Assembly (NCBI RefSeq): GCF_004114375.1
Contig: NZ_CP034692.1
Coordinates: forward strand, 1,550,001 to 1,614,000
Origin: Halorubrum sp. BOL3-1
GTDB taxonomy: Archaea > Halobacteriota > Halobacteria > Halobacteriales > Haloferacaceae
Direction of reading: 5' to 3'
DNA: 64,000 nt
Both the position numbers and the translations under genes were made by a program. Shown here piece by piece: positions 44,978 through 53,857 of this stretch; position 1 is the first letter of the stretch, and each line of letters opens with the position of its first letter. The notes under the pieces were generated by a model that did no database searches, was not told where the DNA came from, and worked only from the letters and a program-made list of their open reading frames with translations.

Positions 44978-45796
44978 TCAGCGCCTGACCGGCACGCCGC
45001 GCTCGTCGAGGGACGCCTTCGTCTCCTCGATGGAGTAGTCACCGAAGTGGAAGATGGAGGCCGCGAGCCCGGCGTCCGCGTTCGCCTCGGTGAACACCTC
45101 GTACATGTCCTCCGGGCCGCCGCAGCCGGAGGAGGCGATGAGGGGCGTCGAGACCGCCCCGCCCACCGCCTTCATCAGGGGAACGTCGTAGCCGTCCTTC
45201 GTCCCGTCCCTGTCGATGGAGTTGACGAACAGCTCGCCGGCGCCGCGCTCCTCGGCCTCCCGCGCCCACGAGACGGCGTCGGTCCCGGTACCCTCGCGAC
45301 CGCCCTTCTTCGTACACTCGAACCACACCGTCTCGCCGTCGTCGTCCTCGTAGAAGTGGTCGCCGGCGTCGTCGTACCGGCGCCGCGCGTCGATGGAGAT
45401 GACGATGCACTGGCTGCCGAACGCGGCCGCGCCCTCGTCGATGAGTTCGGGGCGCTCCAGAGCGCCGGTCGTGATGGACACCTTGTCCGCCCCTGCCCGC
45501 AGCGTCTCCTTGATGTCCGCCTTCGTCCGGATCCCGCCGCCGACCGTGAGCGGGATGAAACACTCGTCCGCGACCGCGTTGACCACGTCGAGCATCGTCT
45601 CGCGGCCCTCCGCGCTGGCGGTGATATCGAGGAAGACGAACTCGTCGGCCCCGGCGGCGTTGTACTTCTTCGCCAGCTCGACGGGGTCGCCCGTGTACTC
45701 TAAGTTCTCGAAGTTGACGCCGGTGTACACCGCGGCGTCGCCCTCGTCGTCGAGGTCGACGTCGATACAGGGGATGATTCGCTTCGTGAGTCCCAT
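44978..45796 (-). CDS. hisF: Imidazole glycerol phosphate synthase, cyclase subunit HisF
   Basis: A 272-aa TIM barrel that, with HisH, makes imidazole glycerol phosphate and AICAR in histidine synthesis. The two catalytic aspartates are in RIIPCIDVD and [10 protein letters not shown]. The phosphate-binding motifs are [24 protein letters not shown] and [17 protein letters not shown] (each quoted in part). HisH is not nearby, so the his genes are scattered, as usual in halophiles. Confidence 0.96.
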   Translation of the reverse strand: MGLTKRIIPCIDVDLDDEGDAAVYTGVNFENLEYTGDPVELAKKYNAAGADEFVFLDITASAEGRETMLDVVNAVADECFIPLTVGGGIRTKADIKETLRAGADKVSITTGALERPELIDEGAAAFGSQCIVISIDARRRYDDAGDHFYEDDDGETVWFECTKKGGREGTGTDAVSWAREAEERGAGELFVNSIDRDGTKDGYDVPLMKAVGGAVSTPLIASSGCGGPEDMYEVFTEANADAGLAASIFHFGDYSIEETKASLDERGVPVRR

Positions 45797-45870
45797 TCGT
45801 TGCCGGAGCGTTGGCCGCCGCCCGGGTTAAAAGGCGCGGGGCGCACTCTTCGGGGTTCGTAGACCCGACC

Positions 45871-46956
45871 CTACTCGGCGTCGTCGACCTCGGTTCGCTC
45901 GTCGCCATCTGCCGCGACGCGCTCACCGCCGCCCGCCGCGACGCGTTTCTCGCCGTCCGCCTCGTCCCGCCTGTCGTACTTCGCGACGGCGCGGTCCGCG
46001 CGCGTCGAAACGCCGTTCGGGTTCCGCGCGGGGCTTCGGTCTCGCCGCCGCGCGACGAGTCCGTCGGAGGTCCCGCCGGTGAGACCCAACAGCACGTCGC
46101 GCCCGGTCGCGGCCCACCGCGTCGGCGTCGACTCGCCGCGGACCACGTCCCCGGCCGCGTCGAGCGCGTCGGCCACGGCGTGCGATCCGGTCCGGAAGAG
46201 AGCGGTCGGCCTGACGCCGTAGTTCTTCGACAGCCGGTAGGCGAGCGCCCGGTACTTCCAACCCCACTCGTGCGCGCTCCGACCGCCGTCGGCGGTCGGG
46301 TTCGGGAACGCCTTCCGCGCGGCCAGATCCGGCCGCCACGCCACCTCGCGGTCCATGCGCGCGAGCCGGTGGGCGGCGTCGCGCGCGCCGCCGACTCGGA
46401 GGTACTCGTCGAAGCCGTCGAGGTCGCGCAGCGCGTCCCGCCGGAAGGCGACGTTACCGCCCTCGAAGTACGTGACGTCCCGTCCCGCGATCCGGCTGCG
46501 CTCCGGTTCGCTCGGGTCGTCGCTCTCCCCCGCGTCCCCGGGAATTTCCGAGCCGGCGCCCTCCGCGTCGTCCGAGACGGCGGCGTCGCCGGCGGCTGTC
46601 GTCTCGCTCGGTGGAATCGGTCTCACCGGTCCCGAGACAACGGGCGCCGCGTCGAGACCGGCCGCGACCGCGTCGCGCCAGCCGGTCTCGATCCGGTTGT
46701 CGTAGTCGACCAGCGCGACCGCGTCGCCCGTCGCGGCCCCGATACCGGCGTTGCGGGCGACGTTCACCGTCCGGTCGGATATCTCGACCAACACGTCCAC
46801 GTCGTCGCGGTCGCGAACCATACCGGTCGTGCCGTCGGCCGAGGGACCGTTGACGACGATCACCTCGGCGTCGGAGGAGTCCGCCGCCAGCGCGTCGAGG
46901 CAGGCGGCCAATCGGTCCCGACCGTTGAGCGTCGGGACGACGACCGAGAGGTCCAT
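45871..46956 (-). CDS. Family 2 glycosyltransferase
   Basis: A 361-aa GT-A enzyme. The N-terminus SVVVPTLNGRDRLAACLDAL, the metal-associated LVDYDNRIETGWRDAV and YFEGGNVAFRRDALRDLDGF fit the GT2 fold. An acidic insert (about 118-155) and a long charged tail follow; no membrane helix is visible. It may act in surface glycan or S-layer N-glycan assembly, but no cluster supports that here. Confidence 0.82.
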   Translation of the reverse strand: MDLSVVVPTLNGRDRLAACLDALAADSSDAEVIVVNGPSADGTTGMVRDRDDVDVLVEISDRTVNVARNAGIGAATGDAVALVDYDNRIETGWRDAVAAGLDAAPVVSGPVRPIPPSETTAAGDAAVSDDAEGAGSEIPGDAGESDDPSEPERSRIAGRDVTYFEGGNVAFRRDALRDLDGFDEYLRVGGARDAAHRLARMDREVAWRPDLAARKAFPNPTADGGRSAHEWGWKYRALAYRLSKNYGVRPTALFRTGSHAVADALDAAGDVVRGESTPTRWAATGRDVLLGLTGGTSDGLVARRRDRSPARNPNGVSTRADRAVAKYDRRDEADGEKRVAAGGGERVAADGDERTEVDDAE

Positions 46957-47022
46957 ACGACCGGTTATCGAACCGAGGAGGTAAAAAGGACTGCGTGTGT
47001 GGTCGGGCGGCTCCGCGGTCGC

Positions 47023-47295
47023 TCAGGTCGTCAGGAAGTACACCTGCTTGCGCGCGTCCTTGAAGCTGTAGCGCGAATCGACGAGGCCCTCCTCTTCGAG
47101 GCGGTTGAGCGCGTAGCGGACGGTGCGGTCCGGCAGCAGCGACTCCTCGGCGAGGCCGCCCTGCGAGAGGGGCGCGTCACTCTCTAACACCTTCGCGACG
47201 AGCTTGGCGCTCGGGGGCAGTTCGCGCAGGCGGTCGCGGTACTCGGACTCCGACAGGCGCTCTTGGTCAGCGGTCTCCGCGGGACTGGTACTCAT
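47023..47295 (-). CDS. Winged-helix regulator (MarR/TrmB-like HTH)
   Basis: A 90-aa single-domain DNA-binding protein: LRELPPSAKLVAKVLESDAP, LSQGGLAEESLLPDRTVRYA (recognition helix), LNRLEEEGLVDSRYSFKDAR, and a C-terminal wing KQVYFLTT. There is no ligand domain. An inverted repeat just before its start (47302-47314) suggests autoregulation. It is divergent from the PPOX-type gene. Confidence 0.85.
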   Translation of the reverse strand: MSTSPAETADQERLSESEYRDRLRELPPSAKLVAKVLESDAPLSQGGLAEESLLPDRTVRYALNRLEEEGLVDSRYSFKDARKQVYFLTT

Positions 47296-47301
47296 GTTTC
47301 A

Positions 47302-47314
47302 CACGAATCTCGTG
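47302..47314 (-). promoter_or_regulatory. Inverted repeat at the start of the wHTH gene
   Basis: CACGAATCTCGTG has perfect 5-bp arms and a 3-bp centre, 7 bases upstream of the ATG at 47295. Given the short distance it would overlap the transcription start, a usual place for archaeal self-repression. Confidence 0.45.
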
Positions 47315-47446
47315 AGTAGTGGTAAAGGTTGGCTACATATAGGGGAATCTGCCTGTGATAATATAATGTGTTAATATTACGTCTCGCCCGGCTATCATAG
47401 ACGATCGATCAGTCAAGTCTTGTCGCGCGGTCGCGTACGGGCCGGC

Positions 47447-47839
47447 GTGATTCCCGAGTCCCACGTCGACATCCTCGAAGCCGAGTCGTACGCGCACTTC
47501 GCCACCGTCGACCCGGACGGGCTCCCCCACGTCACCCCGGTGTGGGTCGACCACGAGAACCGCGAGTACGTCCTCGTGAACACCGCTCGCGGACGACGTA
47601 AGGAGCGGAACGTCCGGAACGATCCGAAAGTCGGCGTCAGCGTGCTCGACCCCGACGACCCGTACCGATACGTCTCCGTCCGCGGCGAGGCCGAACTGAC
47701 CGAGGACGGCGCGCGCGAACACATCGACGAACTCGCCCGCCGCTACTTCGGGGTCGACGAGTACCCGCACCACGACGAGGAGGAAGGCGCTCGGGTGATC
47801 GTTCGGATCCCCGCCGCGAACGTCGCCACAAGCGGGTAA
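47447..47839 (+). CDS. PPOX-class flavin/F420-dependent oxidoreductase
   Basis: A 130-aa split beta-barrel protein of the pyridoxamine 5'-phosphate oxidase-like superfamily. The motifs are SYAHFATVDPDGLPHVTPVW near the start, YVLVNTARGRRKERNVRNDP (cofactor-binding region) and YRYVSVRGEAELTEDGAREH. The cofactor (FMN or F420) cannot be told. The GTG at 47447 (MIPESHVDIL) matches the family start better than TTG at 47420. Confidence 0.85.
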   Translation: MIPESHVDILEAESYAHFATVDPDGLPHVTPVWVDHENREYVLVNTARGRRKERNVRNDPKVGVSVLDPDDPYRYVSVRGEAELTEDGAREHIDELARRYFGVDEYPHHDEEEGARVIVRIPAANVATSG

Positions 47840-47918
47840 TCGCGGCGGCGGCGACGGGACCACTTCCCCGGCCCACGCGGGTCGACGACGGCAACACCGA
47901 CCCGCTGCGATCGGGCGG

Positions 47919-48692
47919 ATGCCGGACCGTATCCAGTACGGTTTTGTCGGTCCGGCGTCCATCACGGACAACGTGAAAGGACAGGACTGGTACCAAGCCG
48001 ACGAGGTCGCCGAGGAGTACGACGACATCCGGTTCTCGGGCGGCGGACAGCTTATCGACCGTCGGGAGAAGGAGGCCGTCCTCTCCGCGCTCGGTCCGAT
48101 GGACTCGGGCCACCGCGTGTTGGAGGTCGCCTGCGGCACCGGTCGGTTCACCGCGATGCTCGCCGACCAGGGCGCGGACGTCGTCGGACTCGACGTCTCC
48201 CGCGAAATGATCGAACAGGCCCGCGAGAAGGTCGCTGCCGCCGGCCACGCCGACGCCGTCGAGTTCCTCCGCGGCGACGCCTCGCGGCTCCCGTTCCCCG
48301 ACGACCACTTCGACACGGTCGTCGCGATGCGATTTTTCCACCTGATGGACGACCCGGTCCCGTTCGCGAAGGAGCTCCGCCGGGTCAGCCGCGATCAGGT
48401 GTTCTTCGACACGTTCAACAGTCGCAGCCTGCGGACGCTGTACACTTGGCTGCTCCCGATGGGCTCGCGGCTCTACTCCGAGCGACAGGCCGCCGCCATG
48501 CTCGATGAGGCGGGACTCACGCTCGCGAACGAGGAACACGACTTCGTGCTGCCGTACGGGTTCTACCGCGAGCTCCCGAGCGCCCTCGCGAAGCCGTTCC
48601 GGACGCTCGACGAGGTCGCGGGCGACACGGTTCCCGGCGACTACGTCGCCTCGGTGTCGTACTGGAACGCCCGAGTGTCGGACGCGGAGTAG
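47919..48692 (+). CDS. Class I SAM-dependent methyltransferase
   Basis: A 257-aa methyltransferase. The SAM motif I is VLEVACGTGRFTAMLADQGA (about 67-86), motif II is VVGLDVSREMIEQAREK, and the post-II region is RGDASRLPFPDDHFDTVVAMRFFHL. It resembles the UbiE/type-11 group; the substrate is unknown. The ATG at 47919 gives a slightly long N-terminus; a GTG at codon 19 is an alternative. Confidence 0.85.
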   Translation: MPDRIQYGFVGPASITDNVKGQDWYQADEVAEEYDDIRFSGGGQLIDRREKEAVLSALGPMDSGHRVLEVACGTGRFTAMLADQGADVVGLDVSREMIEQAREKVAAAGHADAVEFLRGDASRLPFPDDHFDTVVAMRFFHLMDDPVPFAKELRRVSRDQVFFDTFNSRSLRTLYTWLLPMGSRLYSERQAAAMLDEAGLTLANEEHDFVLPYGFYRELPSALAKPFRTLDEVAGDTVPGDYVASVSYWNARVSDAE

Positions 48693-48726
48693 GCCGTCCC
48701 GGGGCGACCGGCGGGTCTCGCCGCTC

Positions 48727-49140
48727 TCAGACCGCCTCTTCGACGACCTCTCCGACCGCGAAGTTGGACTTCACTTCCGTCACTTCGATCTTCACGCGCT
48801 CGCCCACCTCGGTGTCGGGGACGATGATGACGTAGCCGCGCTCGACGCGGGCGATCCCGTCGCCCTGCTTGCCGAGGTCCTCGATCTCGACGTACCGCAT
48901 CTCGCCCGGCTCGACCGGCGGCTGCGGTCCGTCGTCGCTCTGCGACGCGGAGTCGTCGGTCTCGTCGGCCGCCGCGTCGGCCGATCCGTCGCGCGCGACG
49001 AGCGCGACGCGGTACGTCTCGCCCGGCTCCAGCGGTCCGGTGTCGGTCTCTCGTTTCGGTACGTCGACGACGAACTCGCCGTCGTCGGTCTCGCGAACTT
49101 CCGCGCTGAACAGACAAAGGAGCTTCTCGGAGATTTCCAT
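48727..49140 (-). CDS. TRAM-domain protein
   Basis: A 137-aa protein. The N-terminus is EISEKLLCLFSAEVRETDDG; an acidic linker (about 52-75) follows, and the TRAM domain occupies about 80-134 (YVEIEDLGKQGDGIARVERG, YVIIVPDTEVGERVKIEVTE). Stand-alone TRAM proteins in archaea bind RNA and may act as RNA chaperones. MEISEK at 49140 was chosen over MESTMEIS four codons upstream. Confidence 0.87.
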   Translation of the reverse strand: MEISEKLLCLFSAEVRETDDGEFVVDVPKRETDTGPLEPGETYRVALVARDGSADAAADETDDSASQSDDGPQPPVEPGEMRYVEIEDLGKQGDGIARVERGYVIIVPDTEVGERVKIEVTEVKSNFAVGEVVEEAV

Positions 49141-49213
49141 AGTAGACTCCATCGGACGCTGGGTGCGGGGCGATATAGTTGTACCGCCGACACAGTCAGG
49201 GGAGGCCCGTCGA

Positions 49214-49996
49214 TCAGTCGCCGTCGACGGGCGTCCCGTCGGCCTCCTTCGGTCCCTCAGAGTCGAAGACGACGATGTCGCCGTCGACGCGGTCGCTCGC
49301 GCTCGGGTCGTAGCCGTCGCGGACGCCGATCGCCTCCTCCAGTTCGCGGACCGCGCGCTCCTTCAACGCGGCCGCCAGTTCCTCGGCGTCCTCGCGCGAG
49401 ATGTCGCGTCCAAGGCCCTCGCACTCGTGGGCGCGGACGACGCCCGACTCGTCGACCGCCTCACCCATCGGCTGACTGGTCCCGTCGAGGGCGACGCTGA
49501 AGGGGTATGTCCGGCAGATGAGCGGCCGCGCGTCGTGGACGGTACAGGCCCCCCGTCCGTCGGACTCCTCGTAGAAGGTACAGTCGCCGCAGTCGTCGGT
49601 CGCGAGCGCCCACTCGAACGTCTCGCCCGCCGGCTCGCCGTCGCCGTCGGCGTCGAGTCCGAACGGCATCGGCCGAGCGACGTCACGCCAGTCGTACGAC
49701 CCGTCGAACCGGTCCGCGGCGGCGTCAGCGACGCGACGGACCTCGTCGGGGAAGACGGTCGCGGTGTGCGGCTCGCGGTCGTCGGAGTCGCGGTCGTCGG
49801 AGTCGCGGTCCGGGGCGGCCTCCTCGGTCTCGTCGACTCCCTCTCCGGGCGGCGCGCCGCCAGGCTCGCCGGGGGCGTACCCCGTACAGCAGCCGCCACA
49901 GCGCGTACACTCGAAGCCGATCGACTCGATGGCGTCCGCGAGGTCCGCGACGTCGAGGTCGCGGGCCGCGGCGAGTTCGGATTCGAGCGACTGCAT
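49214..49996 (-). CDS. YkgJ-like cysteine-cluster protein
   Basis: A 260-aa protein with the Fe-S/Zn cluster motif FECTRCGGCCTGYAPG (about 28-43), DDCGDCTFYEES and ACTVHDARPLICRTYPFSVA (about 140-175), matching the YkgJ/CxxCxxCC family. An acidic insert contains the tandem DSDDRDSDDRE, coded by an 18-base near-perfect repeat (about 49781-49815). The function of the family is unknown; metal or Fe-S binding is likely. Confidence 0.85.
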   Translation of the reverse strand: MQSLESELAAARDLDVADLADAIESIGFECTRCGGCCTGYAPGEPGGAPPGEGVDETEEAAPDRDSDDRDSDDREPHTATVFPDEVRRVADAAADRFDGSYDWRDVARPMPFGLDADGDGEPAGETFEWALATDDCGDCTFYEESDGRGACTVHDARPLICRTYPFSVALDGTSQPMGEAVDESGVVRAHECEGLGRDISREDAEELAAALKERAVRELEEAIGVRDGYDPSASDRVDGDIVVFDSEGPKEADGTPVDGD

Positions 49997-50115
49997 GCGA
50001 GTCGGTTGCGGCGCGGGGCGGTTAACCCCGTTCCTTCCGGGGCGGACACGCCGCGTTCGCGCCCGGGCCCTCTCGGGCGAAGGAGCGAAGTGCGCCCGTC
50101 GCCTACCGGTCGGGC

Positions 50116-50556
50116 GTGAAGGAGTACGAGCGAAAACAGCTCTTAGAGCGGGTCAACCGCGAGGCGTCGACCGTCGGCGTCGAGATCCCGGAGTCGATCG
50201 AGATCCAGGGCGAGGCGATCGACCTGCGCTCGTTCGTCTTCGAGATCAAGCGCCGCGACTCGGTCCCGCCCGGCGAGCGCGACCGCGTCGACCGCGCCAA
50301 GCGGAACCTCCGCCGCGAGCGACTCGACCGGCTCGAACCGATCGAGGAGAACGAGGTGAGCCGCGAGGAGGGCGAGCGGTTGGCGTCGTCGGTCATCGGT
50401 ATCGACCGCGCCTTGGAGGCGTTAGAGGGGTTAGAAGCCCCCGATCCGGAGACGGAGGCGAAGCGGCAGGAGGCGGCCGACCGGAAGCGCTGGATGAACT
50501 TCCTGAAGAAGGCGCTCGGGCGCGACGACGCCGGCGGCGGGCGCACGGGACCCTGA
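50116..50556 (+). CDS. DUF5788-like charged helical protein
   Basis: A 146-aa protein, mostly helical and rich in Arg/Glu: YERKQLLERVNREASTVGVE, IDLRSFVFEIKRRDSVPPGE, SSVIGIDRALEALEGLEAPD. It resembles the haloarchaeal DUF5788 family as I remember it. The GTG at 50116 is the only good start. It is convergent with the Rieske gene. The function is unknown. Confidence 0.72.
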   Translation: MKEYERKQLLERVNREASTVGVEIPESIEIQGEAIDLRSFVFEIKRRDSVPPGERDRVDRAKRNLRRERLDRLEPIEENEVSREEGERLASSVIGIDRALEALEGLEAPDPETEAKRQEAADRKRWMNFLKKALGRDDAGGGRTGP

Positions 50557-50584
50557 GGGGTCACCGTCCCGAGCGTCGCCCCGC

Positions 50585-51055
50585 TCAGTTCCCGGTGAAG
50601 TCGATCCGCGAGTCGCCGGCGTCGTCGTCGCGGCTGGCGGGACCGATCCGGACGAATTCGTAGGCGTCGTCATCGAGGTACACCGCCCCGTCCGCGACCG
50701 CGACGGGGACCGATTCGAGGACCGCGCCCTCGCAGGGACCGAAGTTACAGTAGCCGCCGTCGGCCTCGAAGGTCGCGCCGTGCTTCTGACAGAACACCTC
50801 GCCGTCCCGGACGAACGCCCCGTCGTCCTTGTCGAGGCGCACGTCGGTCCAGTGCTGGCAGTGGTTGCGGAACGCGCGCACCTCGCCGGCGGCGCGGGTG
50901 AGGATCGCCTCGACCTCCGGGGTCCCGTCCTCGCTCTCGCCGGCGTCGCCTTCCCCCTCGTCGACCGACTCCGGGTCGACCGGGCGTAAGGTCGCGAGCA
51001 GCGTGCTCTCCTCGGGGACCTCCTCGACGCCGGCGATCCGGCGGGCCTCGTCCAT
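50585..51055 (-). CDS. Rieske-type [2Fe-2S] protein
   Basis: A 156-aa ferredoxin-like Rieske protein. The cluster ligands are seen: CxH in RNHCQHWTDV and CxxH in VFCQKHGATFEAD, with CNFGPCEGAVLESVPV after them. There is no transport signal, so it is cytoplasmic, likely an electron carrier for an oxygenase or reductase not in this window. Confidence 0.88.
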   Translation of the reverse strand: MDEARRIAGVEEVPEESTLLATLRPVDPESVDEGEGDAGESEDGTPEVEAILTRAAGEVRAFRNHCQHWTDVRLDKDDGAFVRDGEVFCQKHGATFEADGGYCNFGPCEGAVLESVPVAVADGAVYLDDDAYEFVRIGPASRDDDAGDSRIDFTGN

Positions 51056-51189
51056 ACTGGTAGGTCGATTGCGCTCGGTTTGAACGCTGTGATCGCTCGG
51101 AGAGCGGACCGTTCGGTTCCACGGCCGGGATCACCGACGGCCCGGTCGTGCGCGGTCGAGGCGAACGCGACGGCGACGGCTACCGACGC

Positions 51190-51375
51190 CCCGGCCGCTC
51201 GTTACGACGCGACTACTGCCGAGGACGCGGCCGCCGACGCCCCAGCCGCTCGGCTGTACGTGAATGCTTTCGTCGAGAGCGACTCCGTGACCGAGACCAC
51301 CGAAGCCCCAGCCGCGTCACCGGCGCTACGCGCCTCTGGCGGCCGGCGGCAGAGCCGCCGGCGACACCATCGCAC
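51190..51375 (+). repeat. Dispersed hairpin repeat element, copy E
   Basis: It lies in the 343-base gap between the Rieske and glucoamylase genes; no gene is seen. Three head motifs are present: ACCGACGCCCCGGCCGCTCG (51182-51201), GCCGACGCCCCAGCCGCTCG (51233-51252) and ACCGAAGCCCCAGCCGCG (51299-51316). The body has the stem GCCGGCGGC/GCCGCCGGC (51341-51349 with 51353-51361, loop AGA), like copy B with a different loop. The CTCGCAGGCGCG end block is missing. Confidence 0.68.
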
Positions 51376-51398
51376 AATGAGTAGTCGTCGAGGGTCGC

Positions 51399-53555
51399 TC
51401 AGTCGTCCGCGGGGGCGCGGTCGGTGAACCGGGGGATCTCGTCGTCGAGCAGCGCGACGGTCGCCAGCCGGATCGCGTGGGGCCACCCCAGGGGCGTCGC
51501 GCTGTCGGGCGTCCCGTCGTCGAAGAGCTGCTCGGGCAGGTACGTCGTCGGCTCGCAGAGGCTCCCGCCGGGCGAGACGTGCGCGAGCAGGTCGCGGGCG
51601 CGCTCGACCATCTCGGCGGCACGGGGGTCGTCGTGCGCCGCGAGCAGCGCGGCGAGCTCCGCGCAGGCGTGCGCCCCCCACGCGGTCGAGACGGTCCACA
51701 CCTTCTCGGACTCCTGACCCGCCCGTCGCCACCCGTCGCCCTCGTAGCGGGTCAGCCCGGTAATCGCGTCTGTCTCGTGGTACAGCCCGTCGGCGACCGT
51801 CTCGACGTGCGAGACCAACCGGTCGAGGCGCTCGTCGTCGACCGCGCCGCCCGCCGTGGCGCCGGTCGCGTCCTCGCCGTCGCCCCCGTCGCCCGCCCGT
51901 TCGAGCGCGTCGAACGAGCGGTGCGCGGCCGCGAGCGCCAGCGTCGAGGAGTCGAAGCGGTCGTCGATCCCGCCGTCGACCGTCTCGCGGAGCGCGTAAC
52001 AGCCGCGCTCGGGCACCCACAGGTCGTCGAGCGCGTCGTACACCTCCCCCGCTCGCTCGCGGGCGTGCGCGGCGATGTCGTCCGGCAACGACGCGGCGCC
52101 GGACACGGCGTCGGGGTCGTCGAGCGCGTCGACGGCGAGCCCCTCGCCGTGACGGCCGAGTTCGCTGTACGCCTCCAGGAACGTCGCCGCGGTGTGAGTG
52201 AACCGCCCGGCGGAGTCCTCCCACGCGTTCTGACAGACGACCGGGCGGCCGTCGGGTTCGAGCGTCCGGTCGAGACCCGCGAGCGCGGCGACCAAGGCGG
52301 CGTCGAGACCGTCGACATCGACGCCGGCCGCTCGCGCGCGAGCGAGGTACGCGACGACGCTCCCGGTCTGGTCGGCCTGGTAGTCCACGTCCGGGCCGTC
52401 CTCGATGCGGGCGTTGGCCCACCCGGGCGCGAGCGCGCCGTCACGGGGCCACACCCGGTGCGGCCACGAGCCGTCGGGGCGCTGCGTGGCGACGTACATC
52501 CGCGCCGAGCGGGCGTGTCGGTCGTCGAGGTCGACGCCGACCGCGTCCGCGGCGCCGAGCAGGAAGCCGGATATCTCCGCGTCGTCGCGGAACCACGTGT
52601 AGCCGTAGCCGCCGGAGGTGGCGTAGAAGGGGTCGAAGTCCGGTCCGGCGATCCGGAGGCCGGACGGCGCGGAGAGCAGCGAGAGGACCCGGAGGTCTGC
52701 GACCACGGAGTCGCGAGCGGGCGCCGACTCGGGCACCGACGGGAGCGCGTCGGCGGCCGCGTCGACGAGGGCGTCGACGCTATCGAGGTCGGAAAAGAGC
52801 GCGTCGAGGCGGTCGCGGGCCGCCTCGCGGTCGGTCTCCGCTCGGTCCGTCAGGAGCGTAGCGACCGTGGCGACCCCGTCCGAGAAGGGTACGTCGGCGA
52901 TCACCTCCCCAGAGAGCCGCTCCTCCTCGTACCGGTCGCCGTCGCGGTCGCGGGGGAGGTCGGTCGGGTCGTCGTCGAGCAGTTCGGGGAAGGTCGCCGG
53001 CAGCTGGCCGCGGAGGTCAGCGAAGCCGGTCTCGCTCGCGAGGAAGTCGTGCTCGTCGGCGTGGTACACCTCGACGGCGTCCTCGTACCGGAGCTGTCCC
53101 ACCCTGTCGTCGCGGCCGTCGGGCGCGAAGCGGGCGTAGGCGACGAGCGAGAGGGCGTCGGGGTCGACGTTCGCGTGGCCGTCCTCGCCGGCGTCGACGG
53201 ACGCGCGGGTGACGTGTGCGTCACCGAGCGTGAGGTCGTGGCGCGTCACCGTCGCGCGCGGCGTCTCGTGGACCGTTTCGACCAGCGCGGTGTCGCCGAC
53301 GTACCGCTGGGTCGTGTCGGCCTCGTCGAGCCACGTCACCTCGCCGTCGACGGCGAGACCGATCCGCGACCGAACGAGTCCGGTCTGTCCCGTGAGCGGG
53401 TAGCCGAAGTCGCGGAGTTCGCCGTCGCCGCCGACGTGGACGAGCCGACCGTCTCCGCCCGAGAATCGGCCGGAGACGGTGCGCCGCTCGCCGGGGAAGC
53501 GCGTCCCCTCGCCGGCGTGGCGCTTGTAGTCGTCGAGCGCGTCGCGAAGCTGCAT
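51399..53555 (-). CDS. GH15 glucoamylase-like glycoside hydrolase
   Basis: A 718-aa enzyme of family GH15. An N-terminal beta-sandwich (about 1-280) precedes an (alpha/alpha)6 barrel. The catalytic acid is Glu446 in QNAWEDSAGRFTHTAATFLE and the base is Glu675 in YLPEQLFDDGTPDSATPLGW; the subsite motif SGGYGYTWFRDDAEISGFLL is present. There is no signal peptide, so it is intracellular, acting on glycogen, maltodextrin or trehalose. The MQLRDALDDY start follows an AT-rich TAATAATTAC on the minus strand (about 53595-53604). It is divergent from the TrmB-like regulator. Confidence 0.93.
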   Translation of the reverse strand: MQLRDALDDYKRHAGEGTRFPGERRTVSGRFSGGDGRLVHVGGDGELRDFGYPLTGQTGLVRSRIGLAVDGEVTWLDEADTTQRYVGDTALVETVHETPRATVTRHDLTLGDAHVTRASVDAGEDGHANVDPDALSLVAYARFAPDGRDDRVGQLRYEDAVEVYHADEHDFLASETGFADLRGQLPATFPELLDDDPTDLPRDRDGDRYEEERLSGEVIADVPFSDGVATVATLLTDRAETDREAARDRLDALFSDLDSVDALVDAAADALPSVPESAPARDSVVADLRVLSLLSAPSGLRIAGPDFDPFYATSGGYGYTWFRDDAEISGFLLGAADAVGVDLDDRHARSARMYVATQRPDGSWPHRVWPRDGALAPGWANARIEDGPDVDYQADQTGSVVAYLARARAAGVDVDGLDAALVAALAGLDRTLEPDGRPVVCQNAWEDSAGRFTHTAATFLEAYSELGRHGEGLAVDALDDPDAVSGAASLPDDIAAHARERAGEVYDALDDLWVPERGCYALRETVDGGIDDRFDSSTLALAAAHRSFDALERAGDGGDGEDATGATAGGAVDDERLDRLVSHVETVADGLYHETDAITGLTRYEGDGWRRAGQESEKVWTVSTAWGAHACAELAALLAAHDDPRAAEMVERARDLLAHVSPGGSLCEPTTYLPEQLFDDGTPDSATPLGWPHAIRLATVALLDDEIPRFTDRAPADD

Positions 53556-53857
53556 TACGCGAACGCACGCGACCGCTCGTCTTGAACCTTTGGTGTAATT
53601 ATTATTCATGCGTTCGAATAGCAGAGCCCCTCAAACCGCGGCGCGACGAGAGACGGGGCGTGCGCGAACCCGGTCTCCCGCGGACGACGAGCGTCGCGAG
53701 GCCGAGGTTCGGGTCCCGACCGCCGACCTCTCGGTCGAGGATGCCGAGGATGACACCGAGGTCGACCGCGGCTCGCTGTTGTGGCCGCACACCCGGAACC
53801 GGCTCGCGCGCGACCCCGGACCGACCCTTATAAGTGCCGCTCGGACCGGAAACGCGT

